A stretch of 64,000 bases of DNA from CAZBWS01 sp964495705. GTDB lineage: Bacteria > Pseudomonadota > Gammaproteobacteria > HTCC5015. The position numbers were made by a program, and so were the translations under genes. The notes under the pieces are model-generated. The model did no database searches. It saw only the letters and a program-made list of their open reading frames with translations, and was not told where the DNA came from. The stretch covers positions 30,357 through 94,356 of the forward strand of contig CAZBWS010000004.1 in the NCBI GenBank assembly GCA_964495705.1, in the 5' to 3' direction. Positions 26,007 to 35,165 of this stretch are shown piece by piece. Each line of letters begins with the position of its first letter. The stretch's first letter is position 1.

Positions 26007-28768
26007 GTAATTCAGAGCTACTATTGTCGGCCAAACAGGCCGCCGCATACGATGAATCGGTACTAGGTGGCAAAGCCACCAATATGGCCTGGTTAAGCCG
26101 CAATGACTTTCCTGTGCCTGACTGGAGTGTTGTTACAACAGAGGGCTTTCGTCAGCAGCTAAAAGCTAACGGGCTGTATGATTGGATTAAAGAACAGCTA
26201 CAAGGTTTAGATGCGGATAGCCCAGAGCTGACGCCTCGTGCAACTGAAATTCGAGAGAAAATCATGGGCACCACACTGCTAGTAGAGATTGCAGTTGCAG
26301 TAGAGCAGTGGCTACAGGGTATTGAGAAATGGGAAGAGCTATTTTTTGCTGTGCGTTCTTCAGCGGTCGGTGAAGACTCGGCGCATGCGTCCTTTGCAGG
26401 GCAAATGGACTCATTTTTGTTTCAAAAAGGGCGTGAAGCCATTGCTCAGTCGATTATTAATGTCTTTGCCAGTGCCTTTACGGAACGCGCGATTCGTTAC
26501 CGCTTGAGCCACGGCATTAGCATCGTCGATATTGAAGCGGCTGTTATCGTACAGCTGATGGTTGAGGGGCAGGTGTCCGGGGTGTGTTTTACCGCGCACC
26601 CAGTTAATGGCCGACGTGACCTAGCCTTGGTGTCAGCCACCTATGGTACGGGTGAAGGCATTGTTTCTGGTGAGTGTAATACGGATGAATTCCATATTGG
26701 CTTATACGATGATAAGTACGATGAGCAAATTAATGAAAAAGATCAGCAAATCATTTTTGATAAAGATAAGGGTATTGGCACTATCACTATCCCTGTTGAG
26801 GCTGAGCTGCAAAACAAGGCCTGCTTAAAGCCAGGGCAAGTTAAGCAAGTGGCCAATATGTGTGCACGCATTGCTGAGTGCCAGGGCTCGCCACAGGATA
26901 TCGAGTGGACGATTCAAGATAACAAGGTATTTGTTCTTCAGACTCGTCCAGTGACCTCCTTGCCACCACCGGTGCGCCAGCGCGGTGAAGAAGTTGTTTG
27001 GGATAACTCTAATATTCAGGAAAGTTATTGCGGTGTAACAACGCCATTAACATTCTCTTATGCCAGTCGTGCTTATTGGATTGTATACGAGGAAACATCA
27101 CGCTTGGTGGGTAACTCGGAACAAAAAATCAAAGAGTATGAACCCATCTTTAAGAATTTACTCGGTCTAATTAATGGCCGTGTTTATTACAATATCAATA
27201 ACTGGTATCGCGGTTTAACCGGCTTACCATCCTTTAGCACTAATAAAAAGGATATGGAGCGCATGATGGGACTACAGGACTCTGTAGACCTGGTACAAGA
27301 TTCTGAACTAGACACGCTGGGTAAATTGAAAAAACTACCCTATGTGATGAAGATGATCTTCCGCTTGTTGTTTGAGTTTTATCGCATTGATAAAAGTGTG
27401 GCTAATTTCAGGGCCATGTTTGATGAACAATATAAAAGTATCCAGCGTGAGCGCTTACCTAGCTTAGAAATGTCTGAGCTAATTGCTTTAACGGAAAAGC
27501 TAGATAACAACTTACTGCGCAAATGGGTCGCCCCTATCATCAATGATTTTTACGTGATGATGATGAACGGAAAAGTGGCGCGTAAGCTGGAAAAAACCAG
27601 TATTGAAAACCCCGTTATTGTACAAAACAACTTAATGTCAGGGGAAGAGGGCATAGAGAGTACTGAGCCGACTAAGTTCTTGCTGCGTATGTGCGACAAG
27701 GTACGAGCCACTGGCGGCCTACAAGAGCTAATAGACGCGACTGATAACAATAAATTATTGGATGCTATTCAAGTTAAATACCCTAGCTTTTACGCCTCTT
27801 GTCAGGAGTATATCGAGCTTTACGGTGATCGCTGTATTGGCGAGTTGAAGCTGGAGTCTATTACTTTACGCCAAGATGCCTCATTCCTATTTGCCGTATT
27901 GCGCAACTTCTTAAACCGCGACGACTTGACTATCGACACACTTAACGCGAATGAAATGAAGTTCCGTGCTGATGCGGAGACGGAAGCGTTTACCGCGATT
28001 AAAAAGGAGCTAGGAGGGCGCGCCTTAAAAGGCTTTAAGAAAGACTTGGCTAAATTGCGTGATGCTGTACGCAACCGAGAAAATATGCGCCTAGCACGTA
28101 CTCGTATGTTTGGCTTATATCGTGATATCTATGTTGAAATAGGTAATCAACTAGCCTTTCATGGTGTACTCGAAGAAGGGCGCGATATTTTTTATATCAG
28201 TGTAGAAGAGCTAGAGCTGTATATGCAAGGGCGCTCTATTCAGAGTCAACTTAAGCCCTTGGTTGCATCGCGTAAGGCCGAGTATGAAGAATATGAAAAG
28301 CCTGAATACGAGCCGCCTCATCACTTTTCGACTTGGGGTGGTGTGTATCATCACAATAACTACGAATATCTCGGCGGTGTAGAAATTGACGAGGACAGCG
28401 ATGTGTTAACCGGTATTGGTTGTTATCCTGGTGTTGTTGAACAACCCGTACGTTTAATTTTTTCACCGGATGATGAATTAGATTTAAACGGGCAAATTTT
28501 ATGTACTGTGCGTACCGATCCCGGCTGGGCGCCTTTATTCCCAACGGCAGGCGGTATTCTCGTTGAGCGTGGTTCAACACTGTCACACTCTGCGGTGGTG
28601 GCGCGTGAGTTAGGTATTCCTGCGGTGGTCAATATTCCTGGTATTACCAAAATTTTATCAAATGGCGAGAACGTCAAGATGGATGGCAGTAAGGGCACTA
28701 TTACTCGCCTTGATGTGGAAGCCGAAGCCACTGATGAACAGGAAGAAGTCCAAGAGACCGCTGAATAA
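26003..28768 (+). CDS. PEP-synthase / rifampicin-phosphotransferase-like dikinase
   Basis: A 921-residue protein. The N-terminal ATP-grasp PPDK_N domain has LGGKATNMAWLS, FAVRSSAVGEDSAHASFAGQ (115-134) and PQDIEWTI...VLQTRPVTS. The C-terminal swivel domain carries the phosphohistidine His862 (RGSTLSHSAVVAREL). The central part is not the PEP-binding TIM barrel, so the order resembles rifampicin phosphotransferase: ATP domain, substrate domain, His domain. The predicted chemistry is transfer of the beta phosphate of ATP to a small-molecule hydroxyl, giving AMP and Pi. In this operon the target is more likely a pathway intermediate than an antibiotic; that is inference. An acidic Glu-rich tail ends the protein. 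It overlaps both neighbours (ATGA type and A overlap), implying coupling. Confidence 0.85.
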   Translation: MSNSELLLSAKQAAAYDESVLGGKATNMAWLSRNDFPVPDWSVVTTEGFRQQLKANGLYDWIKEQLQGLDADSPELTPRATEIREKIMGTTLLVEIAVAVEQWLQGIEKWEELFFAVRSSAVGEDSAHASFAGQMDSFLFQKGREAIAQSIINVFASAFTERAIRYRLSHGISIVDIEAAVIVQLMVEGQVSGVCFTAHPVNGRRDLALVSATYGTGEGIVSGECNTDEFHIGLYDDKYDEQINEKDQQIIFDKDKGIGTITIPVEAELQNKACLKPGQVKQVANMCARIAECQGSPQDIEWTIQDNKVFVLQTRPVTSLPPPVRQRGEEVVWDNSNIQESYCGVTTPLTFSYASRAYWIVYEETSRLVGNSEQKIKEYEPIFKNLLGLINGRVYYNINNWYRGLTGLPSFSTNKKDMERMMGLQDSVDLVQDSELDTLGKLKKLPYVMKMIFRLLFEFYRIDKSVANFRAMFDEQYKSIQRERLPSLEMSELIALTEKLDNNLLRKWVAPIINDFYVMMMNGKVARKLEKTSIENPVIVQNNLMSGEEGIESTEPTKFLLRMCDKVRATGGLQELIDATDNNKLLDAIQVKYPSFYASCQEYIELYGDRCIGELKLESITLRQDASFLFAVLRNFLNRDDLTIDTLNANEMKFRADAETEAFTAIKKELGGRALKGFKKDLAKLRDAVRNRENMRLARTRMFGLYRDIYVEIGNQLAFHGVLEEGRDIFYISVEELELYMQGRSIQSQLKPLVASRKAEYEEYEKPEYEPPHHFSTWGGVYHHNNYEYLGGVEIDEDSDVLTGIGCYPGVVEQPVRLIFSPDDELDLNGQILCTVRTDPGWAPLFPTAGGILVERGSTLSHSAVVARELGIPAVVNIPGITKILSNGENVKMDGSKGTITRLDVEAEATDEQEEVQETAE

Positions 28769-30960
28769 TGTCAATCAGCAATAACTTTGCTGGTTTGCTG
28801 CTACAGCACTGCGAAGCGTTAGGGGATAAAACAGCCATTTCTATCCCCATAGCCTGGGATGATGAGAAGGTGTTGAGCTATGATGAACTTAGCTTTGCAC
28901 AGGTCTCTAGCAAGGTATCCGCATACCAGCAAGGTCTCGAAAAAGCGGGTTTTGTCAGTGGCAACCGCATTGTCTTAATGTATCCGCCAAACGCAGATAT
29001 GTTTTGCTTGGTTACTGCGATGATGGCTAGTGCAATAGTGCCCGTCTTTATCGACACTAGTATGCCTAGAGCTAAAATTCTCATGGCTATACAGGACAGC
29101 CATGCGGATGCGGTTGTGTCGGTGAAAAAACTTCTGAGCTTAAAGCCATTGTTAAAAGCCCTGTGGGGCAAGCAATTATTTAAGGCTGATGATCGCGGCC
29201 TTGAACAACTTTATGTGTCCACCGAAAGCCAGCCTAATATAATTGCTTGTGAGCTAGAGGAAACCTGTTTGATTACCTTTACCTCTGGTTCTACGGGGAG
29301 ACCTAAAGGCGCAGATAGAACACATTTGAGTTTGATTGAACAACATAAGGCGCTGCAGGAACATATCCCTAATTATCAATCTGATGTGGCATTAACGTGT
29401 TTTCCAGTGAGTGTGTTACACGGTTTGAGCTGTGGCGTGACTACGGTGTTACCGGCAATTGATATGGCCAAACCGGGTGATTATAATCCGGCACCGGTGT
29501 TGAGCCAGATTAAGGAACTTGGTGTCACCAGCTTGGGCGGCGCACCTGCGTTTATTGCACATTTAGTTAACTACCTATTAAAGCAGAGCGAAACACTGCC
29601 AACAGTACGAGGGGGGGTGGTCGGTGGTGCGGCCGTTTCACCACAACTATGCCAACAGATTGTTGCTTTAATGGGAGATAGGCCGTTTCATATTCTCTAT
29701 GGTTCTACCGAGTCAGAGCCGATCAGCTCGATCAGCGCAAAAGCGCTTGTAGCTGAACCATGTGACGGTTTGTTGGTAGGTCAGCCGTGTGCCGCGGTTG
29801 AGGTGAAAATGGTCAACTTTCCCTCAGGTATTACTGAGATAAGTGAAGCTCAAGTACATGAATATGAGCAAGCTCAAGGAAAAGTCGGTGAAATATTAGT
29901 TAAAGGGCCGCATGTTTTAAAGGGTTATGTTGATAACCCTGTAGCGAATAAAGAGAATAAAATACCTTGTGCCGATGGGCAGGTTTGGCATCGCACAGGG
30001 GATACAGGTTTCTTTGATGCTCTCGGCCGTATAGTGCTGGTGGGCAGAGAGAAAGATAAGGTCACCTATAATCAGCAAACGCTACACCCTTATTTGATAG
30101 AACCCAATGCGGATAGTCTTACAGAGCTGTCACGTAGTGCTTTGGTGAAGGTCGGGGAGCAAGCGTTATTATGTTATGTGCCTGCGTCGGGTGTTAATCC
30201 TGACGATGCAGAGCAGAGCTTAAAACAGTTATTGGAAAGTAAAGATTTATCCGACTTGGCCACACAGGAAGTGGCTAGTATTCCCGTGGACGGTCGTCAC
30301 AACAGCAAGGTAGATCGGCCACTACTAGTTGAGCAATTAGCACCGTCAGATACGCGTTTTATCATTTCTCTAAATAGAGTGGATTGTTTGACCTTGGCGG
30401 GTGTGGTGTTTGCCTTTGTCGCAATTTTACTGGCAATGAAGGGTCAATTTGCCTTTGCCTTGTCCAGCTTATTTGTTGCAATGCTCGGTGATGCATTGGA
30501 TGGGATTTGGGCGCGTAAGCGCGGTATAGAGCGCAGCTTTGGTCGCTACCTAGACGGTTTTGTGGATGAACTAGATTATTTAATCGCCCCCTCTGTATTC
30601 TTGTTTTTATGGGGTTTTGATCAAGTCTACCAAGTGGCCATATTACTGGTCTTTATGATGTGCGGCATGGTGCGTCTGTCAGTGTTCAATGAAGTGGGCA
30701 ATATTAAAGAGGATAAGGGCCTTAGTTACCTAGGTATGCCTGTATTCTGGAGCGTATTTATATTGGCTGGCGCTTATTTACTCAGTTTTATCCTGCCACA
30801 AGTCCTTATATTTGCGTTGTTGAGTCTCTCGCTACTTGGTATGAGCTTTATGATGGTCTATAAAGCGCCGTTTTTTAAATTTAAGTCTCTGAAGCAAATC
30901 TTGATTTTAGTCGGTACTGGCATATCTGCATTTGCAGTCATTGGCTTGTTAGGGGGGTAA
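28768..30960 (+). CDS. OleC-like AMP-dependent ligase fused to CDP-alcohol phosphotransferase
   Basis: 730 residues. Residues 1-520 are an ANL-family adenylating enzyme: P-loop FTSGSTGRPKG (171-181), YGSTE (311-315), HRTGDTG (408-414) and a candidate catalytic Lys514 in HNSKVDR. The core around FPVSVLHGLSCGVTTVLP and GGAPAF resembles OleC-type ligases that adenylate long beta-hydroxy acids. Residues about 530-730 are a CDP-alcohol phosphatidyltransferase with the exact motif D-x2-DG-x2-AR-x8-G-x3-D-x3-D (Asp575, Asp578, Gly579, Ala582-Arg583, Gly592, Asp596, Asp600) and about six membrane segments. One chain thus couples acid activation with transfer of a CDP-linked head or lipid at the membrane. 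I know no characterised enzyme of this layout. Confidence 0.87.
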   Translation: MSISNNFAGLLLQHCEALGDKTAISIPIAWDDEKVLSYDELSFAQVSSKVSAYQQGLEKAGFVSGNRIVLMYPPNADMFCLVTAMMASAIVPVFIDTSMPRAKILMAIQDSHADAVVSVKKLLSLKPLLKALWGKQLFKADDRGLEQLYVSTESQPNIIACELEETCLITFTSGSTGRPKGADRTHLSLIEQHKALQEHIPNYQSDVALTCFPVSVLHGLSCGVTTVLPAIDMAKPGDYNPAPVLSQIKELGVTSLGGAPAFIAHLVNYLLKQSETLPTVRGGVVGGAAVSPQLCQQIVALMGDRPFHILYGSTESEPISSISAKALVAEPCDGLLVGQPCAAVEVKMVNFPSGITEISEAQVHEYEQAQGKVGEILVKGPHVLKGYVDNPVANKENKIPCADGQVWHRTGDTGFFDALGRIVLVGREKDKVTYNQQTLHPYLIEPNADSLTELSRSALVKVGEQALLCYVPASGVNPDDAEQSLKQLLESKDLSDLATQEVASIPVDGRHNSKVDRPLLVEQLAPSDTRFIISLNRVDCLTLAGVVFAFVAILLAMKGQFAFALSSLFVAMLGDALDGIWARKRGIERSFGRYLDGFVDELDYLIAPSVFLFLWGFDQVYQVAILLVFMMCGMVRLSVFNEVGNIKEDKGLSYLGMPVFWSVFILAGAYLLSFILPQVLIFALLSLSLLGMSFMMVYKAPFFKFKSLKQILILVGTGISAFAVIGLLGG

Positions 30961-30961
30961 T

Positions 30962-31537
30962 ATGCAGCAGGATTTTTTAGACGGCTACAGCCTGTGGCAG
31001 CACATTTATTCAGCCTTACTAATGATGATCCCTGTTGTCGTGGGCGGCGTACTGCATATGGTTGTGGTCACTAATGACTGGTTCGTGACCCTGAAGAAGC
31101 CTCTGCATAAAGGTTTTTTTGGTGCCAACAAAACGTGGCGTGGTTTTGTAGTTATGCCCATTATAACCATGCCCGGAGCACTGCTTTTATGGCTGGTGTT
31201 GTATTTGTCGGGCATACCGCTGACAACTGAGACGATGCAATATGGCTGGCCAGTACTCGGCTTGTTACTAGGCTTTGCCTATGTACTCTTTGAATTACCC
31301 AACTCATTTATCAAGCGTCGCATGGGAGCTGCTCCGGGAGAGGTGCCGGCTAAGGGACGTTTGTTTTATGTTGCGCTGGATCAAATAGACTCTGGTGTCG
31401 GAGCCGCCGTGTTTTATTACCTGTTCTTTGCCTCTCCAGCGACAACCGTGTTGTGTTATGCGATACTCTTTCCCCTTGTGGCCTTAGTTGTGAAGCGTTT
31501 TTTGTTCATGGCTAAATTAAAAAAATCATATACGTAG
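30962..31537 (+). CDS. CDP-archaeol synthase-like (CarS/DUF46) membrane protein
   Basis: 191 residues and about five hydrophobic segments. The CarS/CdsA-like signatures are GANKTWRGF (54-62), ELPNSFIKRRMG (111-122) and ALDQIDSGVGA (138-148), which match the GKT-RG, G[DE]-SFIKRR and LDQLD blocks of the DUF46 family by position and order. CarS activates archaeal ether lipids with CTP; bacterial CdsA does this for phosphatidic acid. It starts one base after the fused ligase/CDP-alcohol transferase, which would use its CDP-lipid product. A possible alternative is a diverged cytidylyltransferase for another polyprenyl or lipid phosphate. Confidence 0.8.
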   Translation: MQQDFLDGYSLWQHIYSALLMMIPVVVGGVLHMVVVTNDWFVTLKKPLHKGFFGANKTWRGFVVMPIITMPGALLLWLVLYLSGIPLTTETMQYGWPVLGLLLGFAYVLFELPNSFIKRRMGAAPGEVPAKGRLFYVALDQIDSGVGAAVFYYLFFASPATTVLCYAILFPLVALVVKRFLFMAKLKKSYT

Positions 31538-31551
31538 AAAGCATTTTCTTT

Positions 31552-32781
31552 ATGTCTCCAGAAATCATAGAATTTTTAAAGTACGCCAGTATCCCCTTTG
31601 TAGCGGGAATAGTTGGCTGGGTTACTAACTGGGTTGCTATAAAACTGACTTTTTGGCCCTTAGAATTTATCGGCTACAAGCCCTTGTACTTGGGCTGGCA
31701 AGGCATTGTGCCAATGAAGGCGCGTAAAATGGCGGGTATCTCTGTTGATAATATCCTATCAAAAATCGGCTCCTTGTCAGAAGTTGTTCAGAATATGGGG
31801 CCAGACCTGATTGCTGAGCACATCGTCAAAGTGGTTGAGCCTCAGTTAGACACTTATACTGAAGAGGCGATGATTAAAGAGCGCCGCGTGTTGTGGGAAA
31901 ACCTTCCCGTGACGATGAAAAACCAGATTAGTGCACGGGTGAAACGCGAACTGCCTAAGATGGTGAATAATCTTGTACATGAGATTGGCGACAATATTGA
32001 AGAGCTGTTAGATCTTAAAGATATGATTCAAGATCAGCTCGCTGAAGAGAAGCACTTAATCAATCGCATCTTTTTAGAGTGTGGCGACAAAGAGTTTAAA
32101 TTTATTATTAACTCTGGGTTTATATTTGGCTTTATTTTTGGTTTGATACAAGCCGTTGTGTGGTGGTTGTACCCTGAATGGTGGATCTTGCCCCTATTTG
32201 GTGTGATTGTGGGTACAGCGACGAACTGGATTGCGCTGAATATTATCTTTAGACCGCTGAAACCCACCAAAGTTGGTCCCTTTACCTTTCATGGCATATT
32301 CCTAAAGCGTCAAAAAGAAGTGTCTGAGGTATATACCAAGATTGTGACTGATGACGTGTTAACGGTGCGCCATTTAGTTAATCGCTTAATGACCGGGCCT
32401 AAATCGCCTCGTGTGCATGCTCTGGTACGCAAGAATATTAAAACGATCGTTGATGAGTCAGCAGGCTTTGCTAAGTTTTTTGTGCAAGGTGCGGTAGGGC
32501 CAGAGAGCTTTGCGAACATTAAAGAATGGGTAGGGGATAAAGCCATCGATGTATCCGAAGAACCCTTTGATGATAATGATTTTAATGCCGATCGAGGAGT
32601 GTTAGTACGTGAGATTATGACGGAACGTATGCAGGAGCTGTCCTCAGAGGAGTTCCAAAATATGTTGCGTCCAGCTTTCCAAGAAGATGAGCTGAAGTTA
32701 ATCATTGCAGGTGGAATACTCGGGCTTATGGCCGGTGTGGCACAGTTGGTATTTGTATTCGGGGAAAATATATTCGCTTAA
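31552..32781 (+). CDS. DUF445 family membrane protein
   Basis: 409 residues. The N-terminal segment (SIPFVAGIVGWVTNWVAIKL), two central segments around 185-228 (second copy GTATNWIALNIIF) and a C-terminal anchor are hydrophobic. The repeated TNWxAI/L motif is the DUF445 (YheB/YjiN-like) signature. A long helical region separates them. No function is established. As the last gene before a strong terminator and only 14 bases after the CarS-like gene, it is probably part of the lipid operon, perhaps in transport or positioning. Confidence 0.82.
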   Translation: MSPEIIEFLKYASIPFVAGIVGWVTNWVAIKLTFWPLEFIGYKPLYLGWQGIVPMKARKMAGISVDNILSKIGSLSEVVQNMGPDLIAEHIVKVVEPQLDTYTEEAMIKERRVLWENLPVTMKNQISARVKRELPKMVNNLVHEIGDNIEELLDLKDMIQDQLAEEKHLINRIFLECGDKEFKFIINSGFIFGFIFGLIQAVVWWLYPEWWILPLFGVIVGTATNWIALNIIFRPLKPTKVGPFTFHGIFLKRQKEVSEVYTKIVTDDVLTVRHLVNRLMTGPKSPRVHALVRKNIKTIVDESAGFAKFFVQGAVGPESFANIKEWVGDKAIDVSEEPFDDNDFNADRGVLVREIMTERMQELSSEEFQNMLRPAFQEDELKLIIAGGILGLMAGVAQLVFVFGENIFA

Positions 32782-32800
32782 GCTTAATCATCTTTCCAAC

Positions 32801-32829
32801 AAAAAAGCCCGGCAATGCCGGGCTTTTTT
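32801..32829. terminator. bidirectional terminator ending the lipid operon
   Basis: Stem GCCCGGC/GCCGGGC with loop AAT, six A before and six to seven T after. It lies 19 bases past the DUF445 stop and 22 bases before the convergent DUF962 stop. Confidence 0.92.
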
Positions 32830-32850
32830 ATGCGCTGTGAAGAAGGCTGC

Positions 32851-33162
32851 TTACTTCTTGAACTTACCCAACAAAAAATCCTTCAACATGACCCAGTCTC
32901 CAGCAAAGCTATAAAAAGGGTGTTTAAAAGTAGCGGGGCGGTTTTTCTCAAACACAAAGTGACCAACCCAAGCGTGACCATAGCCAATCAAAGGAGCTAA
33001 TAGCAATAACAGATAGCTAGCACTGAATAGGGCGAAGATGACAAGGACAATAACCCAGAAGCTACCTATATAGTGAATAGCACGGCAGCGTGGGTCACTG
33101 TGCTCACTCAGGTAAAAAGGGTAGAACTCGGCGAAGCTGTTGAATTTTTTTTCCATAGCCAT
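32851..33162 (-). CDS. DUF962 / Mpo1-like membrane protein
   Basis: 103 residues with two hydrophobic segments flanked by conserved His motifs: SEHSDPRCRAIHYIG, GYGHAWVGHFVFEKN and FKHPFYS. These match DUF962; the yeast member Mpo1 is an iron-dependent dioxygenase in alpha-oxidation of 2-hydroxy fatty acids. The start touches the stop of the upstream WS/DGAT gene (33162), so the two are coupled. A lipid-modifying role is plausible. Confidence 0.85.
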   Translation of the reverse strand: MAMEKKFNSFAEFYPFYLSEHSDPRCRAIHYIGSFWVIVLVIFALFSASYLLLLLAPLIGYGHAWVGHFVFEKNRPATFKHPFYSFAGDWVMLKDFLLGKFKK

Positions 33163-34550
33163 TACTTAATATTTGCCGCGATTTCTAGTTCTGCAATGCC
33201 ATTTGATAAATAGTCTAATAAGCGCTGCATAGAAGGTAGTGTTCTGCGGCAAGCGGTCAAACCAAACTCCAGCTGGTTGTTATAGCTAACCAGAGTAATG
33301 TTAAGGGCCATATCATCGACAGGTATGGAGACGGGGTACATGCCGCTCATTTGCGCACCATTGAAGTACAGGGGGTCGCTAGGCCCTGGTACATTGGAAA
33401 TGGTTACGTTAAAGGCACGTAGTTTGGGTGCCATGCCGGTTAGCATTTGAATGCCGGAGGGAGCCATGCTCAGTGCCGTATAGTTAATGACTTCTTCTTT
33501 AGTCATATGTTTAAGGCGTGATTTAGCATTATCAGCGATAGTTTGAATGTGGCGCAGGCGATCGGAAGGGTCGGCAATATGGGTGCCTAAACTAGCTAGT
33601 ATCATGCCTATTTGGTTACCTGCATCACTATGGTCGTCGCGAAGAGAGACCGGAACCATGGCAATTAAAGGATCATTTGGCAGCTCATTTTGGCTGATTA
33701 AATAATTGCGCAAAGCACTGCCACAGACTGCCAAGACAATGTCATTTAGGGTGCAGTTAAAAGTCTTGGTTAAAGTTTTGATGCGCTCTAGGGAATAGGA
33801 TTGTGCTGCAAAGCGGCGAGAGCCAGTAATTCGTTGGTTGAAAATACTATCCGGAGCACTGAAAGACACCACGTCGTTGTCTCCACGACGAGCCGCGAGC
33901 ATGTTTTTGGTAATCTCTCGAGTAATGGTTGGGATAGTTGATAGCTGTTTTCGGGTGTTGTTGCTCACTTGAAACAAGCTGCTCACCATATCTCTAGGCG
34001 CATTGACCAAGCTTGGACTCTTACGGCTTTTCTTGGCTTGTTGTGTGGTTGCCCACATGGGTGGCATATTGCGTTCGTTGGGGTCATTAGAGAGTACTTT
34101 CTCCGTCATGCGCATGGCGGCCACACCGTCCATCATGGAATGGTGTACCTTGTTATAGATAGCAAAGCGTTTGCCACGCACACCTTCAATAACATGTACC
34201 TCCCATAATGGGCGCTGGCGATCCATTAAGTGGCTATGCTCAGCAGAGACCATGGCGAGTAATTCACGGATACGCCCAGGTTTGGGCAGCGCCACATGGC
34301 GAAAGTGGTGTGTCAGGTCAAAAGCTTCATCTTCTACCCAATGGTACTGGCCGAAACTGGTTTTGTCTAAACGTTGGTTAAAAGGAGCAGTCGGTTGGTC
34401 GCTTTTACGCATTTCCTCAACCATTTCGGTGAGGTATTTACTTCCCGCATCTTTGGGGAAATCAAATAACAGTAAGCCGCCTACGTGCATAGGTTGTTGA
34501 CGTTTTTCTAACCACAGGAAAGTCTGGTCTGCGGGGCTGAGTCTTTTCAT
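33162..34550 (-). CDS. wax ester synthase / diacylglycerol acyltransferase (WS/DGAT)
   Basis: A 462-residue bifunctional acyltransferase that esterifies fatty acyl-CoA to fatty alcohols or diacylglycerol. The N-terminal MKRLSPADQTFLWLEKRQQPMHVGGL is typical. The catalytic HHSMMDG motif (HHxxxDG) lies near residue 135 and the NDIVLAVCGSALR block near 265. Marine gammaproteobacteria use such enzymes for storage wax esters and triacylglycerol. It is co-directional with DUF962 and convergent with the six-gene lipid run. Confidence 0.93.
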   Translation of the reverse strand: MKRLSPADQTFLWLEKRQQPMHVGGLLLFDFPKDAGSKYLTEMVEEMRKSDQPTAPFNQRLDKTSFGQYHWVEDEAFDLTHHFRHVALPKPGRIRELLAMVSAEHSHLMDRQRPLWEVHVIEGVRGKRFAIYNKVHHSMMDGVAAMRMTEKVLSNDPNERNMPPMWATTQQAKKSRKSPSLVNAPRDMVSSLFQVSNNTRKQLSTIPTITREITKNMLAARRGDNDVVSFSAPDSIFNQRITGSRRFAAQSYSLERIKTLTKTFNCTLNDIVLAVCGSALRNYLISQNELPNDPLIAMVPVSLRDDHSDAGNQIGMILASLGTHIADPSDRLRHIQTIADNAKSRLKHMTKEEVINYTALSMAPSGIQMLTGMAPKLRAFNVTISNVPGPSDPLYFNGAQMSGMYPVSIPVDDMALNITLVSYNNQLEFGLTACRRTLPSMQRLLDYLSNGIAELEIAANIK

Positions 34551-34672
34551 ATCTTTTAATCCGTTGTATAGCCTTTGCCTGATTAGAGCATGACCGCTAG
34601 ACGGAGTCGACAGACTAACTGGCTAAAATACCGTTTAGCTTGAAATTGATATTGCTTTTATAGCCTTCTTAC

Positions 34673-35053
34673 TTAAATTTTTTCTAGGGTAAAGGCTTGC
34701 CAGGCAATCATTATGGCTGCAAAGTCTTCTAAGCCACACTCGGCTTGTAGCTCAGAGCTATCACTTTGATAACCTTCGTCAAAGTCATCATGCTCGTAGT
34801 CTGTAGCTTCACTTAGGCCGTTAGCACTAACACTGACGCGGTCACGATCCGCCTGCAAAATAAATTCACAGCCTTGGTACTCAAAGTCCCAGCGCTGTTT
34901 ATCGCGTAGCTGTGTGGTAGCTTCTATTATACGGTTGATGTCAGCCTGCTTGTCGCGTAAATCTTCTGTCAGCCAAGCGCCAAAGGCCTCTTGCTCCATA
35001 GAAAATTTAGCGGCGCACTGGCCAATAATATCGCGGATGAACTCGTAATCCAT
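34673..35053 (-). CDS. UPF0231 (YacL-like) protein
   Basis: A 126-residue acidic protein whose opening MDYEFIRDIIGQ and later EFILQADRDRVSVSANGL and CGLEDFAAIM correspond to the YacL/UPF0231 family of unknown function. I start it at 35053 (MDYEF), with AGGT upstream, not seven codons earlier. It is longer than E. coli YacL by a short acidic insertion near 95-110. Confidence 0.8.
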   Translation of the reverse strand: MDYEFIRDIIGQCAAKFSMEQEAFGAWLTEDLRDKQADINRIIEATTQLRDKQRWDFEYQGCEFILQADRDRVSVSANGLSEATDYEHDDFDEGYQSDSSELQAECGLEDFAAIMIAWQAFTLEKI

Positions 35054-35165
35054 TTGAATACCTATTGTTAACATCTCTATTGTAAATGATGTGGGAGGTT
35101 TTTTGATGGCCGTTTTATCTGGTTGATAACTGTTACAATCCTCTGCATCTAAAAAGGTAATTAAT

